46,968 nt of DNA from Phocaeicola sp. (GTDB taxonomy: Bacteria > Bacteroidota > Bacteroidia > Bacteroidales > Bacteroidaceae): contig JALEQJ010000016.1 in NCBI GenBank assembly GCA_022764505.1, forward strand, positions 1 through 46,968. Reading direction: 5' to 3'. This document shows positions 35,695 to 45,491 of the stretch, one piece after another; positions within the stretch are counted from its first letter, which is position 1, and each line of letters begins with the position of its first letter. The position numbers and the translations under genes are program-made. Below the pieces are notes generated by a model. That model was given only the letters and a program-made list of their open reading frames with translations. It did no database searches and had not been told where the DNA came from.

Positions 35695-36242
35695 TGACAA
35701 ACAAGTTATCTCCTTTATCTATAAATAGTGAACTATATACCATAGTAAACCAACTATGGATAGAAGCCTTTCCCGAAAACGAACGTAGAAATACCATACT
35801 ACAGAAAAAAATGCTTGCAGAAGATGCACGCTTTTGTGCATACATACTACAGCACACAGACAGCTCCCAAGAAGTTTTGGGAGCTGTCTATCTTTGGCAG
35901 TTTCCTGAATTTGTTTTTATTGAGCATTTGGTTACTGCTCCACAGCTACGCAGTCGGGGATTCGGAGCAAGAATGATCACATTGTTGAAAGAACGTTATC
36001 ACACACCTTTTGTATTGGAAGCAGAACGCCCTACTACAGCTCTCAGCAAAAGACGCATAGAATTTTACCAAAGAAATGGCTTCCAAATTTGTTCTAAAGA
36101 ATACTTACAACCTCCTTATCACAAAGAAGGAGAGTCTATTCCTATGTACCTACTGACCACAGATGTAAACTATACATCGGATAAATACGAAGAAATAGTG
36201 GCATTATTATATAAGGAGGTATATCAAATCTCCACAGAGTAG
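35691..36242 (+). CDS. GNAT-family acetyltransferase
   Basis: An open frame begins at 35643 inside the peptidase gene, but the start is set at ATG 35691. It overlaps the peptidase stop as ATGA, the usual sign of translational coupling, and leaves 183 residues. The fold shows VFIEHLVTAPQLRSRGFG, the acetyl-CoA pyrophosphate loop (R/Q-x-x-G-x-G/A type), then IEFYQRNGFQI, typical of the C-terminal GNAT strand. Substrate unknown. No terminator is clear before rho. Confidence 0.88.
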   Translation: MMTNKLSPLSINSELYTIVNQLWIEAFPENERRNTILQKKMLAEDARFCAYILQHTDSSQEVLGAVYLWQFPEFVFIEHLVTAPQLRSRGFGARMITLLKERYHTPFVLEAERPTTALSKRRIEFYQRNGFQICSKEYLQPPYHKEGESIPMYLLTTDVNYTSDKYEEIVALLYKEVYQISTE

Positions 36243-36282
36243 CCCCACTCCACTTTCTCAATCACAAAAAAACAAAATTCTT

Positions 36283-36312
36283 TTTGGCTTTCCCCGAAAA
36301 AGAATACATTTG
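36283..36312 (+). promoter_or_regulatory. rho promoter with a long leader
   Basis: TTTG (36283-36286), an 18-base spacer and TACATTTG (36305-36312) match the -33/-7 pattern. The start codon at 36476 follows a leader of about 160 bases, which is T- and A-rich. Rho is autoregulated in other bacteria through such leaders; that is only a suggestion here. Confidence 0.65.
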
Positions 36313-36475
36313 CACACACAAAATATAAACGAGGCGTTCGTTTATCTATATTTTGCTTCAAACTAAATTATCAAGAAATATATCAATCATATTTTTTTGC
36401 AGACTATTAAAACCATAACTCTATAAGGGTAATGCCGTTTTTATTTGTATGCAAATAAAACATCAGACATTTTAT

Positions 36476-38395
36476 ATGTACAACATTATTGAACTGAACG
36501 ACAAAAGTTTGCCTGAATTACAAGACGTTGCCAAAGAGTTGGGAATAAAAAAATCAGAGTCTTTTTCTAAGGAGGAGCTTGTTTATAAAATTTTAGACGA
36601 GCAGGCGATCGTAGGAGCGAGTAAAAAAATAGCCAAAGAGAAAGCCAAAGAAGAAGTAAGAGACAATAAGGCAAAAAAGAGAGAGCGTATCAACGTAAAG
36701 AAAGAAGGTGATAAAGTCTACACTGCCAACAAAAACAAAGCAGAGAAACTGGATAACAAAGCTCCGGAAAAGGAAGCAAAAAAAATTGTAACTCCCATTT
36801 CTGATGACAAGCCACCTATCGTAGAAGTTCTTCCGGCAAAGGAAAAAACAGAAAATATAAACAATGGCGACAAGACGAATAAGAAGAAAACTATCAAGGA
36901 AAGAGTGCCATTGAACAGACCAAGTATAGAAGAGAGTTCATCTATAGCGCAACCTTTCACTTCACCTACAGAAGAAACACCCGCCCCTCCTATCCCTGTT
37001 ATTATTCCGGAAGGATTGGAAGCTATCATCACAGACTTACAAGTAATACGAGAGGAAGTAAACAGCGAATTCATACCTATAGAAGACTTAGAAACAGAAA
37101 AAGTAGAATTACCCTCTGAACTCTTCGCCAAGTTTGAAGCTACTAAGGTTGAACCACCAGTAATTCTGCCCAAAGAACCTAAAAAGAAAAACAAAAAAAC
37201 TGCCACTCCAACAACAGAACCTACAGAGGAAATTAAAGAAACTGCACAGCTTCCGGTAGTAGAAAATCTCTATGATTTTGAGGATATTTTGGAAGGAACA
37301 GGCGTTTTGGAAATTATGCCAGATGGTTACGGTTTCCTCCGTTCTTCAGATTATAATTATCTATCCTCTCCAGACGATGTATATGTTTCTCAAGCACAAA
37401 TCAAACTCTTCGGATTAAAAACAGGAGATGTGGTAGTAGGAAACATTCGCCCACCCAAAGAAGGAGAAAAGTATTTCCCATTAGTAAAGGTTTCACAAAT
37501 CAATGGACTTAATCCTGATTTAGTAAGAGACAGAGTTCCTTTTGATCACTTGACTCCTCTCTTTCCCGATGAGAAATTTAAGCTTTGCAATGGTGTAAAA
37601 GACAACTTGTCTGCACGTATCGTAGACCTCTTTGCTCCTATCGGAAAGGGACAACGTGCCCTCATCGTAGCACAGCCTAAGACGGGTAAGACTATATTGA
37701 TGAAAGATATTGCCAATGCGATCGCAGCCAATCACCCCGAAGTATATATGATTATGCTACTTATAGACGAGCGTCCAGAAGAAGTAACAGATATGGCACG
37801 CAGTGTAAATGCAGAAGTCATAGCCTCTACGTTTGATGAACCTGCAGAGCGCCATGTGAAAATAGCGGGTATCGTATTAGAAAAAGCCAAGAGAATGGTA
37901 GAATGCGGACACGATGTAGTGATATTCTTGGACTCTATCACTCGTTTGGCACGTGCTTATAACACCGTATCTCCTGCATCTGGTAAGGTTCTCTCCGGTG
38001 GTGTAGATGCCAATGCACTACATAAACCTAAACGTTTCTTCGGTGCAGCAAGAAATATAGAAGGAGGAGGCTCTCTCACCATCATTGCTACGGCACTGAT
38101 AGATACCGGCTCTAAAATGGACGAAGTCATCTTTGAAGAATTTAAAGGTACCGGTAATATGGAATTGCAATTGGATAGAAACCTCAGCAATAAACGTATA
38201 TTCCCAGCTGTAAACATCACTGCATCTAGCACAAGACGTGATGATCTATTGCATGAACAATTCACTATGGAAAGAATGTGGGGACTACGCAATTACTTAT
38301 CGGATATGAATCCAGTAGAAGCCATGACCTTTATGAAAGATAGATTGGAAAAAACAAAGAACAATGACGAGTTCTTGGTAGATATGAATTCATAA
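36476..38395 (+). CDS. rho: Transcription termination factor Rho with a long disordered insertion
   Basis: Start set at MYNIIELND (the frame runs nine codons further up, to 36449), giving 639 residues against about 420 in E. coli. The N-terminal helical domain occupies 1-46 ([14 protein letters not shown]). A segment of about 220 residues (47-264), rich in Lys, Glu, Pro and Thr, follows. The RNA-binding OB fold starts near 271 ([15 protein letters not shown]). The ATPase shows Walker A QPKTGKT (400-406), Walker [11 protein letters not shown] and the R-loop/Q-loop region [12 protein letters not shown]. The insertion is known in Bacteroidetes Rho, and in B. thetaiotaomicron such a disordered segment has been reported to drive condensate formation. 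Confidence 0.97.
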   Translation: MYNIIELNDKSLPELQDVAKELGIKKSESFSKEELVYKILDEQAIVGASKKIAKEKAKEEVRDNKAKKRERINVKKEGDKVYTANKNKAEKLDNKAPEKEAKKIVTPISDDKPPIVEVLPAKEKTENINNGDKTNKKKTIKERVPLNRPSIEESSSIAQPFTSPTEETPAPPIPVIIPEGLEAIITDLQVIREEVNSEFIPIEDLETEKVELPSELFAKFEATKVEPPVILPKEPKKKNKKTATPTTEPTEEIKETAQLPVVENLYDFEDILEGTGVLEIMPDGYGFLRSSDYNYLSSPDDVYVSQAQIKLFGLKTGDVVVGNIRPPKEGEKYFPLVKVSQINGLNPDLVRDRVPFDHLTPLFPDEKFKLCNGVKDNLSARIVDLFAPIGKGQRALIVAQPKTGKTILMKDIANAIAANHPEVYMIMLLIDERPEEVTDMARSVNAEVIASTFDEPAERHVKIAGIVLEKAKRMVECGHDVVIFLDSITRLARAYNTVSPASGKVLSGGVDANALHKPKRFFGAARNIEGGGSLTIIATALIDTGSKMDEVIFEEFKGTGNMELQLDRNLSNKRIFPAVNITASSTRRDDLLHEQFTMERMWGLRNYLSDMNPVEAMTFMKDRLEKTKNNDEFLVDMNS

Positions 38396-38457
38396 ATTGT
38401 TCTATTGTTGCGTTCTAAATAATCGTTACAGTTATTCTGTAAAAATAAAATCTTCAT

Positions 38458-38495
38458 AAGAGTTCAGCAAGCATACTTGCTGAACTCTTTGTTTT
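38458..38495 (+). terminator. Intrinsic terminator of rho
   Basis: AAGAGTTCAGCAAG (38458-38471) and CTTGCTGAACTCTT (38476-38489) make a 14-bp perfect stem with a 4-base loop, followed by TGTTTTT. Confidence 0.9.
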
Positions 38496-38587
38496 TATAG
38501 CTTTTACCCCCAATTGGAGATAATAATTACTGAAAAATCCTCTTGAAAGTTCAGGTATAGTTCTTTACATTATCAATCTTAACACCA

Positions 38588-38690
38588 CATTATGCTGAAG
38601 GAGGTTGGCAATAAGTTACCAAGAATGGTGTCTTTGTCTACTTCCACACGGTAAAAGTACTTCTTTATTCTACTCTGGTTTGAGATGCAA
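38588..38690 (-). pseudogene. Possible gene remnant beside the DUF262 operon
   Basis: On the minus strand a short frame reads NQSRIKKYFYRVEVDKDTIL and continues to a stop (…FSIMWC) at about 38588. It looks protein-like (basic start, alternating hydrophobic residues) but has no good start and no family that I know. It may be the tail of a lost gene of the accessory patch. Confidence 0.2.
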
Positions 38691-38695
38691 GCATT

Positions 38696-40687
38696 CTATT
38701 GGTTATGATTATTTAATGTTTGTAAGATTTCTTCTCGATGTTCAAGGATAGTTTTCATGCAATCTAAATGTATTGCAATTTCCTCCTTTCCCCATCCTTT
38801 GTTTCTAGTTAGATTATAAACTATTTGTCTAGTTGGAGGTAAATCTGCTCTTTCTAAATATAAAGCCGCCTTGTCAATGGGATTTTTGTCAGACAAGCGA
38901 GAGTTTACCGATTTACTAATGAGGAGCAAATTCCCCAGGCAATTCAAATAGAAATCAGTTACGCCTTCGTTTCCATGTTCATCTTGGCGTTTTTGAGGAT
39001 AGTGATGTTCTATAGAATTTCTGTTCAAAAACCTAAAATCGGTATTGCGGATCAATTCCATTTCATTTTTCAGTGCCTTCAACAGCTCTGGTTTTGTATC
39101 GTTCCAATCAATAGCATAATTACTATTTTTCATCCACCAATACAAATAATCTGTAAAATTGAATAAGTAATGAGGAACATTAGTGCCTTGTCGTTTGTTA
39201 TCAAACTCAGTTATTCCTACATAATCCAATGAAGTTCTGTTAAATTCACTAATCATTAGTTGATGAAGCTTTTCTAAATACAATTCTGCGACAAATTGAG
39301 GTTCATCATGCACAAACCACTCTAGGATGGATTGAAGGTAATTCTTATATGGTTTTGCCCGAAATGAAACTTGCAGACAGGAAATAGAGCGAATAATTGC
39401 ATCTTGCTCTTTTTCATCAAATGCCTGTTTGAAGCGCAAAATCTTAGCCCCACGCTTCTCATCCTCATAAATATATGGTTTCAGCAACACCCATTCCCGC
39501 TTTTCATCATCTTCAGTGACATTCGACTTAATAATGTACCTATCAAAAACCACTCTGCAATATAACAAGCGCAAAAAGAAATCTGTTGGAATTATGTTTT
39601 GCTTGATTGTATTGTAGACTTTCAACAAATATTTTTCACTAAGAGGAATATCCTTTGCCTCATTCTCATTCTGGAAGCTAGAACGATAGCACTCATTGTA
39701 GTATAGTCTGAAAACGTGCATCAAAAAATTTGGAAAATCTATAATAGATTCCTCTTTAGGGGATTTTTCATCATCATTCAATGACTCTGTTTCAAGTTGT
39801 ACCTTCATATGACTATTCACAATTTTTTCTACAGTCAAAGGCTCAACATCTTTTGATTGGACTTTCAGCTGTTTAAGTAGAAACTTGTTTTTTGCTCCAT
39901 AGTCTGCATTATCAGATGCCCCCACCAACTTTAAAGAGTCACAATTATCTCCAAACAACAACAATCTTGACGATGAGCTAAAGGATTTTTGAATCCTTGT
40001 ATCCATTTGAGAACATGCATCCCATATCTTAGAACATACCGTTGAATAGTCACTGCTCTCTTCTTCGTGAAGTTTACCAAGCAACAAGCCTTTAATAATC
40101 TCATGCTCTTGAAGCTGTTCACCTCTATTATTCATAATCTCAAAATACGCTGCAACATCTGTGTCATTGGGCATAATTTCTCGCACAAGACAAACATGTT
40201 TTTTTATAAAATCTACCATTCTATTCTTAATAGTTTCGGATTTAAGCGTAATAGATTTTTCCACGTCCAATTGTGTTGACCAAGCTATATCTATTGCATC
40301 GAAAAAATGAGAAACAGAACTTTCTTCCCCATTTTTAGGCATAATACCACTGTTTAGGACACGAAAAAAATCCTCTACTTCTGGTCTAGAGTCATAACGA
40401 AGGCTTAGGTGTATTCCCATATCCAAAATACCTGACAGGATAGAAAGCATAGTGAGACGTTGTTGACCATCAATGACTTCATATACGCCATCACCTCTTT
40501 GAAGCACAATCAGACTTCCAACATAAAAGTATTCGTCACCAGAACACATACTTTCATAAATGTCTTGAAGGAGTTTAGATATTTGCTCTTCGCCCCACGC
40601 AAAGTTTCTCTGATAAAGTGGTATTATATATCTGTCCTTTAAAATATTTTCAACGCAAAGGACATCTACATCTTTAATTCTATTCAT
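38696..40687 (-). CDS. DUF262-DUF1524 (GmrSD-type) HNH nuclease
   Basis: A 663-residue protein combining the two domains of GmrSD-type modification-dependent nucleases. The N-terminal DUF262 has IPLYQRNFAW (22-31), VGSLIVLQ, then DGQQR (73-77), the catalytic loop of this ParB-like NTPase domain, and FEIMNNRGEQL (182-192). The C-terminal DUF1524 has EHHYPQ (560-565), LGN (584-586) and N595, the HHxP-N-N pattern of an HNH nuclease. The middle 330 residues are unassigned. It starts 3 bases after the upstream DUF262 gene and must be co-translated with it. Family members act as defence against modified phage DNA. The target here is unknown. Confidence 0.88.
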   Translation of the reverse strand: MNRIKDVDVLCVENILKDRYIIPLYQRNFAWGEEQISKLLQDIYESMCSGDEYFYVGSLIVLQRGDGVYEVIDGQQRLTMLSILSGILDMGIHLSLRYDSRPEVEDFFRVLNSGIMPKNGEESSVSHFFDAIDIAWSTQLDVEKSITLKSETIKNRMVDFIKKHVCLVREIMPNDTDVAAYFEIMNNRGEQLQEHEIIKGLLLGKLHEEESSDYSTVCSKIWDACSQMDTRIQKSFSSSSRLLLFGDNCDSLKLVGASDNADYGAKNKFLLKQLKVQSKDVEPLTVEKIVNSHMKVQLETESLNDDEKSPKEESIIDFPNFLMHVFRLYYNECYRSSFQNENEAKDIPLSEKYLLKVYNTIKQNIIPTDFFLRLLYCRVVFDRYIIKSNVTEDDEKREWVLLKPYIYEDEKRGAKILRFKQAFDEKEQDAIIRSISCLQVSFRAKPYKNYLQSILEWFVHDEPQFVAELYLEKLHQLMISEFNRTSLDYVGITEFDNKRQGTNVPHYLFNFTDYLYWWMKNSNYAIDWNDTKPELLKALKNEMELIRNTDFRFLNRNSIEHHYPQKRQDEHGNEGVTDFYLNCLGNLLLISKSVNSRLSDKNPIDKAALYLERADLPPTRQIVYNLTRNKGWGKEEIAIHLDCMKTILEHREEILQTLNNHNQ

Positions 40688-40690
40688 AAT

Positions 40691-42709
40691 TTATGATATT
40701 ACGGATTTAAGAACTTCATCGTAACATGGAAATTCATACCCATTCTTTATTTCTTTATATTCTGGAAGTTCTATTATAGTTTCTAATCTCTGCAAAGAAG
40801 ATAAATCTTTAGCATTATCAATTATTGAGAACAGTTGAGCTGGAAATTTGGCAACCGTTGAATAATATACACGAGATTGTTTCCTACGTAGGCTATAGGC
40901 TAAAACATATAGATGACGATGATATGCATTAACACCAATTTCACCAAACTTATCAAATAAAAGCATTATGAGAGACTTGTACATTTCTCTGATATAATTA
41001 TCTCCGATACGCCAATGTCCTTTATAAGAAAGACAATACTTCACATAAAATACCTTAAAATCATACATTTGATAGGAATCTAGTTCAAGAAACAGCTTTT
41101 TATAAATCTCTGCATATGAGCGAATGTAATCAAAAAAACTGCTACCGTTAACAATAGGCTGATTAATTGACACAAAAGGATTTATGTTAGCACCGTCACC
41201 ATCAATAAATCTTGAACATGTTGTTATTGTGTCTTTCAGAAACACCTGATAGAACTTCTCTGTCATAAATAGCAATAATTGCTTGTTTTGAAAAGGGAAA
41301 TCAACTGTATGAAATTTATCTATTTGTATCCCTTTAAACTCATTGATCCTCTTCTTGGAAAAAGACCATGCTTCTGAGTTTCTACACCAAATTCGAGTTC
41401 TATATAACTGTTCATCAAAAAGATGTTTTAATATATCATAAGCAATAATACCGTCTCTTGTATTCCTTCCATATCTAGTACTCTGCTCCCACTCTCTATC
41501 ACAAGTGATTTTCTGATTTTCGTCGCTGGTAGCCATTGCTCTTAGGTGAAATGCTTTTAAGAGGTTATAAGCTTCCAAAGATTTACCACGTCCATTTTGA
41601 GAGTCAAACAACTTAAAAGCCAAAGAAAGACTATCCCTTCCTGATACGCGAACTACAACGAATTCACAACATTTATTTAGGTAGGAAATAAATTCTATAC
41701 GTCTGTTTTCTGGAATGCTATTAAACCACCTTTTTATGTATTCATAATTCTCTTGAATGTGACCGAAAGATTGTTCATGGGCAAATGTTAACATACATCC
41801 CTGTTCTCTATCTACATTCTCAATCTTTGCCCATACTAGTTTTATTAAACTAATTGTGGTTATTCGCTGTTGCCCATCAACAATATCTGCATTATGGAGT
41901 ATGATACTTCCTATTCTATACTGTCTTTTTCCTTGTTCCATGCTATTTTTAATATCACTAAGCATTTGCTCAACATTTATTGTGCTCCAGACATACGGAC
42001 GTTGATAGTCTGGTATGGAAAGAGACATTCTCAATACATCTGAAACTGTAAAAATATCTGCCGTGATAGACAGTGGAGCTTCATCTGTAGTTTGAGAGAT
42101 AGCTTGTGGTTCTAGTTTTTTCAATTCATTCAACAGCTCCGGTATTCTCCATGCATAAGTTCCCCTTTCAATATCATCAACATCAGAATAACACTCTTTA
42201 AGGAAAGTCTGAATATAGTGGCTCTTATGTATGGCATCCCCACCATATCCTTCAGGCAAATCTATTCCAACATTTTTCATACTATTATATATTTCATCCA
42301 AATAATACCATGTCACAGTCGTGCTTAATTGTGTTGGCTGGAAAGCGGAAATAAATCGGAGTGATGCAGCGGGTCTGTTAGATTCCGTATGTTTTTTTAT
42401 TATGCGGATTATTTCATAACATTGCTCAATACAAAATGTATTCGGATTATCCACAATAATACCTAAAGGAGACATAAGCTCATCCCAATGTTCTTGAATT
42501 ATTTCTCTTTCGTTCAGGTAAAAATTACCTTGCTTTAATGAAGAAATACAATTTACGGAACGGAACAACTGGTCACGGTCTTCAGCATTCCAATCATTCA
42601 CATGTATTCTCTCTTTAGCATACGAAATAAATTTTGGAACAAATCTTCTATAATTTTTGCCCCAGCTATCATTGACACTTATTGTTGGTAAAAGATCTTG
42701 TAATCTCAT
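40691..42709 (-). CDS. DUF262 protein with an extra N-terminal domain and no visible HNH
   Basis: A 672-residue protein, first of the two-gene unit. Residues 1-215 are unassigned (MRLQDLLPTI...). The DUF262 domain follows, with IPDYQRPYVW (232-241), IGSIILHN, DGQQR (278-282) and FDSQNGRGKSLEAYNLLKA (368-386). The C-terminal 280 residues contain no HNH-like H-x-P/LGN pattern, so it probably has NTPase or sensor activity but not DUF1524 cleavage. The pairing with a nuclease-bearing DUF262 protein suggests a two-protein complex (inference). No promoter is clear. It is part of an accessory patch between rho and dnaB-ribE. Confidence 0.85.
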   Translation of the reverse strand: MRLQDLLPTISVNDSWGKNYRRFVPKFISYAKERIHVNDWNAEDRDQLFRSVNCISSLKQGNFYLNEREIIQEHWDELMSPLGIIVDNPNTFCIEQCYEIIRIIKKHTESNRPAASLRFISAFQPTQLSTTVTWYYLDEIYNSMKNVGIDLPEGYGGDAIHKSHYIQTFLKECYSDVDDIERGTYAWRIPELLNELKKLEPQAISQTTDEAPLSITADIFTVSDVLRMSLSIPDYQRPYVWSTINVEQMLSDIKNSMEQGKRQYRIGSIILHNADIVDGQQRITTISLIKLVWAKIENVDREQGCMLTFAHEQSFGHIQENYEYIKRWFNSIPENRRIEFISYLNKCCEFVVVRVSGRDSLSLAFKLFDSQNGRGKSLEAYNLLKAFHLRAMATSDENQKITCDREWEQSTRYGRNTRDGIIAYDILKHLFDEQLYRTRIWCRNSEAWSFSKKRINEFKGIQIDKFHTVDFPFQNKQLLLFMTEKFYQVFLKDTITTCSRFIDGDGANINPFVSINQPIVNGSSFFDYIRSYAEIYKKLFLELDSYQMYDFKVFYVKYCLSYKGHWRIGDNYIREMYKSLIMLLFDKFGEIGVNAYHRHLYVLAYSLRRKQSRVYYSTVAKFPAQLFSIIDNAKDLSSLQRLETIIELPEYKEIKNGYEFPCYDEVLKSVIS

Positions 42710-43150
42710 AAGAATCTGTATTTGATTTATAGAAGTATTTGAATTTATGACAGCATCTCTTCAGCACGATAATTAAAAAGTATAGCAAAAGCAATCCCCA
42801 ATAAACGTTATTGACAAAATTATAGATATTACATTATATTACAAATGTTTTTAAAAAATGATTTAGAATTGAATAAGAAAGCACTTTTAATCTCTAATAT
42901 TTCCTCCTACAGTCCCAAACATCACAATAGAAAGGAGTGAATAAACGACGCCGAAATGAACACAATTCTCGTATTGTTTTACAGCAATATGTTCTGAAAT
43001 TTCAAGCACTTCTATCTTTATTTCGTACAAAAGAAGCCCAAGGACAATTTTCCCAGGAGCTTTTCTTACACACTTTTTAGATACGATCATGGATTGTTAC
43101 ATGATAGAAACGAGAGGATTTTTAGGTGTAAAGTTATTTTAGAAAGAGAG
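42710..43150. other. Gene-poor stretch upstream of the DUF262 operon
   Basis: About 440 bases, AT-rich near 42760-42880. It has a frame on the minus strand (42887-43090) of 67 codons starting MIVSKKCVRKAPGKIVLGLL, with a weak hydrophobic C-terminal part. I do not recognise it and cannot show it is used. It may be a decayed gene. The operon promoter should lie here, but I see no clear -33/-7 pair. Confidence 0.35.
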
Positions 43151-43158
43151 ATTATACA

Positions 43159-43191
43159 AGAAAGGCGCAACCTATGAAGTTGCGCCTTTCT
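43159..43191 (-). terminator. Terminator of dnaB-ribE
   Basis: AGAAAGGCGCAAC (43159-43171) and GTTGCGCCTTTCT (43179-43191) form a 13-bp GC-rich stem with a 7-base loop, 28 bases past the ribE stop. The stem itself ends in TTTCTT on the minus strand, so the T-run is modest. It also works as the boundary of the accessory patch. Confidence 0.75.
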
Positions 43192-43219
43192 TATGTTTTT
43201 TGCTCAAAAAAGATACACG

Positions 43220-43828
43220 TTATTCCTTGGTAAGGTGCATCATACGAGTAAGATATTTCCCTATGATGTCAAATTCTATATTAACGATACTTCCTACAGA
43301 AAGCGTATGAAAATTAGTCGCTTCATAAGTATAGGGGATAATGGCTACTTGAAATGTATCTTTAGTAGGATTGCAGACCGTAAGGCTCACCCCATTCACG
43401 GTTACAGAACCTTTATCTACTGTAAAATATCCTCGTTCTACCATTTCTTTGGAACTATCATGGCGGAAAGTAAAATACCAACTACCATTGGCATCTTCTA
43501 TCTTTGTGCAAACAGCCGTATTGTCTACATGCCCTTGCACAATATGTCCGTCCAATCTACCATTCATCTGCATACTGCGTTCCACATTCACTTTATCGCC
43601 TACCTGTAACTTACCGATATTGGAACGTTCTATTGTTTCTCTCATTGCAGTAACTGTATAAGTATCATCTTTAATCGCTACTACTGTAAGACAAACACCA
43701 TTGTGAGATACGCTCTGATCTATCTTTAACTCCTGTGTGAAAGAACACTTCAGGGTCAAATGCAGGTTATCCTTCTCTCTTTCTATATGCACTACATGTG
43801 CAAATTCTTCTACAATTCCAGAAAACAT
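43220..43828 (-). CDS. ribE: Riboflavin synthase, alpha subunit
   Basis: The frame reaches 43870, but the universal family start is MFSGIVEE, so the start is at 43828 and the protein has 202 residues. It makes riboflavin from two molecules of lumazine (the RibH product). Two lumazine-binding repeats are visible: SVSHNGVCLTV then HIVQGHVD in the first half, and GSVTVNGVSLTV in the second. It starts 16 bases after dnaB on the same strand and probably shares its transcript. The ribH gene lies at 25673-26167. Confidence 0.96.
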   Translation of the reverse strand: MFSGIVEEFAHVVHIEREKDNLHLTLKCSFTQELKIDQSVSHNGVCLTVVAIKDDTYTVTAMRETIERSNIGKLQVGDKVNVERSMQMNGRLDGHIVQGHVDNTAVCTKIEDANGSWYFTFRHDSSKEMVERGYFTVDKGSVTVNGVSLTVCNPTKDTFQVAIIPYTYEATNFHTLSVGSIVNIEFDIIGKYLTRMMHLTKE

Positions 43829-43844
43829 AATGATTTGTTTTATA

Positions 43845-45422
43845 TTAAAATGGTACCGGACTATTCTCAATGCCCAATCCTACGCCTGTATCAAAGGACG
43901 TATCGGGAGGAGGAACAGCACCATACGATCTATTATTAATTTTGGATTTAATGGTTTGCGACTCTACTCGTGGAAGCTCATCCGGTAAGGGAACAGTTAG
44001 GTTATCGTCCAAGTTAAGAAAGCGAGCATATCTACCTACGAATCTCAATCTCACATCTCCTACCGCACCATTACGATGCTTGGCTATGATAATTTCTGCA
44101 ATACCTCTCAAATCATTTCCATGAGAGTCTTCATATAGCTTATAGTATTCAGGGCGGTGTATAAAACAAACCATATCTGCATCTTGTTCTATGGCACCGG
44201 ATTCACGTAAATCACTGAGTTGCGGGCGTTGTGCTTCTGCTCCACCGGTACCACCCGTATTTACACGGCTTTCTACACTACGGTTTAACTGGCTCAAAGC
44301 TATAATAGGTATATTCAATTCCTTGGCTAAGCCCTTCAATGAGCGTGAAATCGTACTCACTTCTTCCTGTCTGCTACCATAAGACATACCACTGGCGTTC
44401 ATTAGCTGTAAGTAGTCGATAATAATAAGCTTCACACCATGTTCACGTACTAATCTACGTGCTTTAGTGCGCAGTTCAAAAACAGATAATGAAGATGTAT
44501 CGTCTACAAAGAGAGGGGCACCTTGCATTTCTACGACTTTGCTATCCAATCTCGCCCATTCTTCATTATTCAGCTGTCCGCTCTTAATTTTCTCCCCTTC
44601 TATCTCACAAACATTCACAATAAGACGGTTCACCAATTGTACGTTTGCCATTTCCAAAGAGAATAAAGCTACAGGTTCTTTATTTGTAATGGCTATATTC
44701 TTTGCCATAGAAAGTACGAAAGCCGTTTTTCCCATAGCAGGACGTGCGGCAATAATAATCAAATCCGAATTTTGCCAACCCGAAGTCATTTTATCCAACT
44801 GATGGAAACCACTGGCAAGTCCGCTCAAACCATCGGTGCGTTCTGCTGCCTTATGCAGTAACTTAAATGCTTCGTCTATCACAGGATCTATCTGTGTATA
44901 GTCTTTTTTCATATTCTGCTGAGAGATTTCAAAAAGACGCCCTTCTGCCTCTTGCATCAAGTCTGCTACATCTTGCGTTGCATCAAAAGCTTTGGTTTGT
45001 ATATTACTACTGAACGTAATAAGTTCTCTTGCCAAGTGCTTTTCCGAAACAATGCGAGCATGATATTCTATATGGGCAGAAGTAGTAACTTTTCGAGATA
45101 ACTCTGTAATATAAAAAGCTCCTCCTGCTTCTTCCAGCGTCCCCAATTCCTTCAGTCGCTCCGCTACAGTAAGAATATCTATAGGGTGTTGTTGGAGTGC
45201 TAAGTTGGCTATTGCTGCATAGATGAGTTGATGTCTTCTATCATAAAAAGACTCTGCACGCAGGAGCTCGCTCACTTGCGAATAAGCATCTTTTTCTATC
45301 ATTAACGCTCCTATGATAGCTTCCTCTATGTCTAAAGCTTGAGGAGGCAAATGCCCATATTCATCTTTGGTTATAGGCTTACTACTCTTCGGAGTGTTTC
45401 GCACTTTCTTTATTTCTGCCAT
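43845..45422 (-). CDS. dnaB: Replicative DNA helicase DnaB
   Basis: A 525-residue hexameric helicase of the replication fork. The N-terminal domain begins at LPPQALDIEEAIIGALM. The RecA-type domain has Walker A ARPAMGKT (226-233), LFSLEM, Walker B LIIIDYLQLM, then SQLNRSVE and LRESGAIEQDAD. No intein interrupts it. The C-terminal tail of about 40 residues is Pro/Asn-rich. It is the first gene of the dnaB-ribE pair. Confidence 0.98.
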   Translation of the reverse strand: MAEIKKVRNTPKSSKPITKDEYGHLPPQALDIEEAIIGALMIEKDAYSQVSELLRAESFYDRRHQLIYAAIANLALQQHPIDILTVAERLKELGTLEEAGGAFYITELSRKVTTSAHIEYHARIVSEKHLARELITFSSNIQTKAFDATQDVADLMQEAEGRLFEISQQNMKKDYTQIDPVIDEAFKLLHKAAERTDGLSGLASGFHQLDKMTSGWQNSDLIIIAARPAMGKTAFVLSMAKNIAITNKEPVALFSLEMANVQLVNRLIVNVCEIEGEKIKSGQLNNEEWARLDSKVVEMQGAPLFVDDTSSLSVFELRTKARRLVREHGVKLIIIDYLQLMNASGMSYGSRQEEVSTISRSLKGLAKELNIPIIALSQLNRSVESRVNTGGTGGAEAQRPQLSDLRESGAIEQDADMVCFIHRPEYYKLYEDSHGNDLRGIAEIIIAKHRNGAVGDVRLRFVGRYARFLNLDDNLTVPLPDELPRVESQTIKSKINNRSYGAVPPPDTSFDTGVGLGIENSPVPF

Positions 45423-45442
45423 TCTTTTCTTTTTTACGATTA

Positions 45443-45450
45443 CAAAAATA
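45443..45450 (-). promoter_or_regulatory. dnaB-ribE promoter -7 element
   Basis: On the minus strand TATTTTTG fits TAnnTTTG, 20 bases before the dnaB start. Confidence 0.45.
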
Positions 45451-45491
45451 GCCTTTATACCTTTCTGAAAAAAGAAAGAGGATATAAATAC

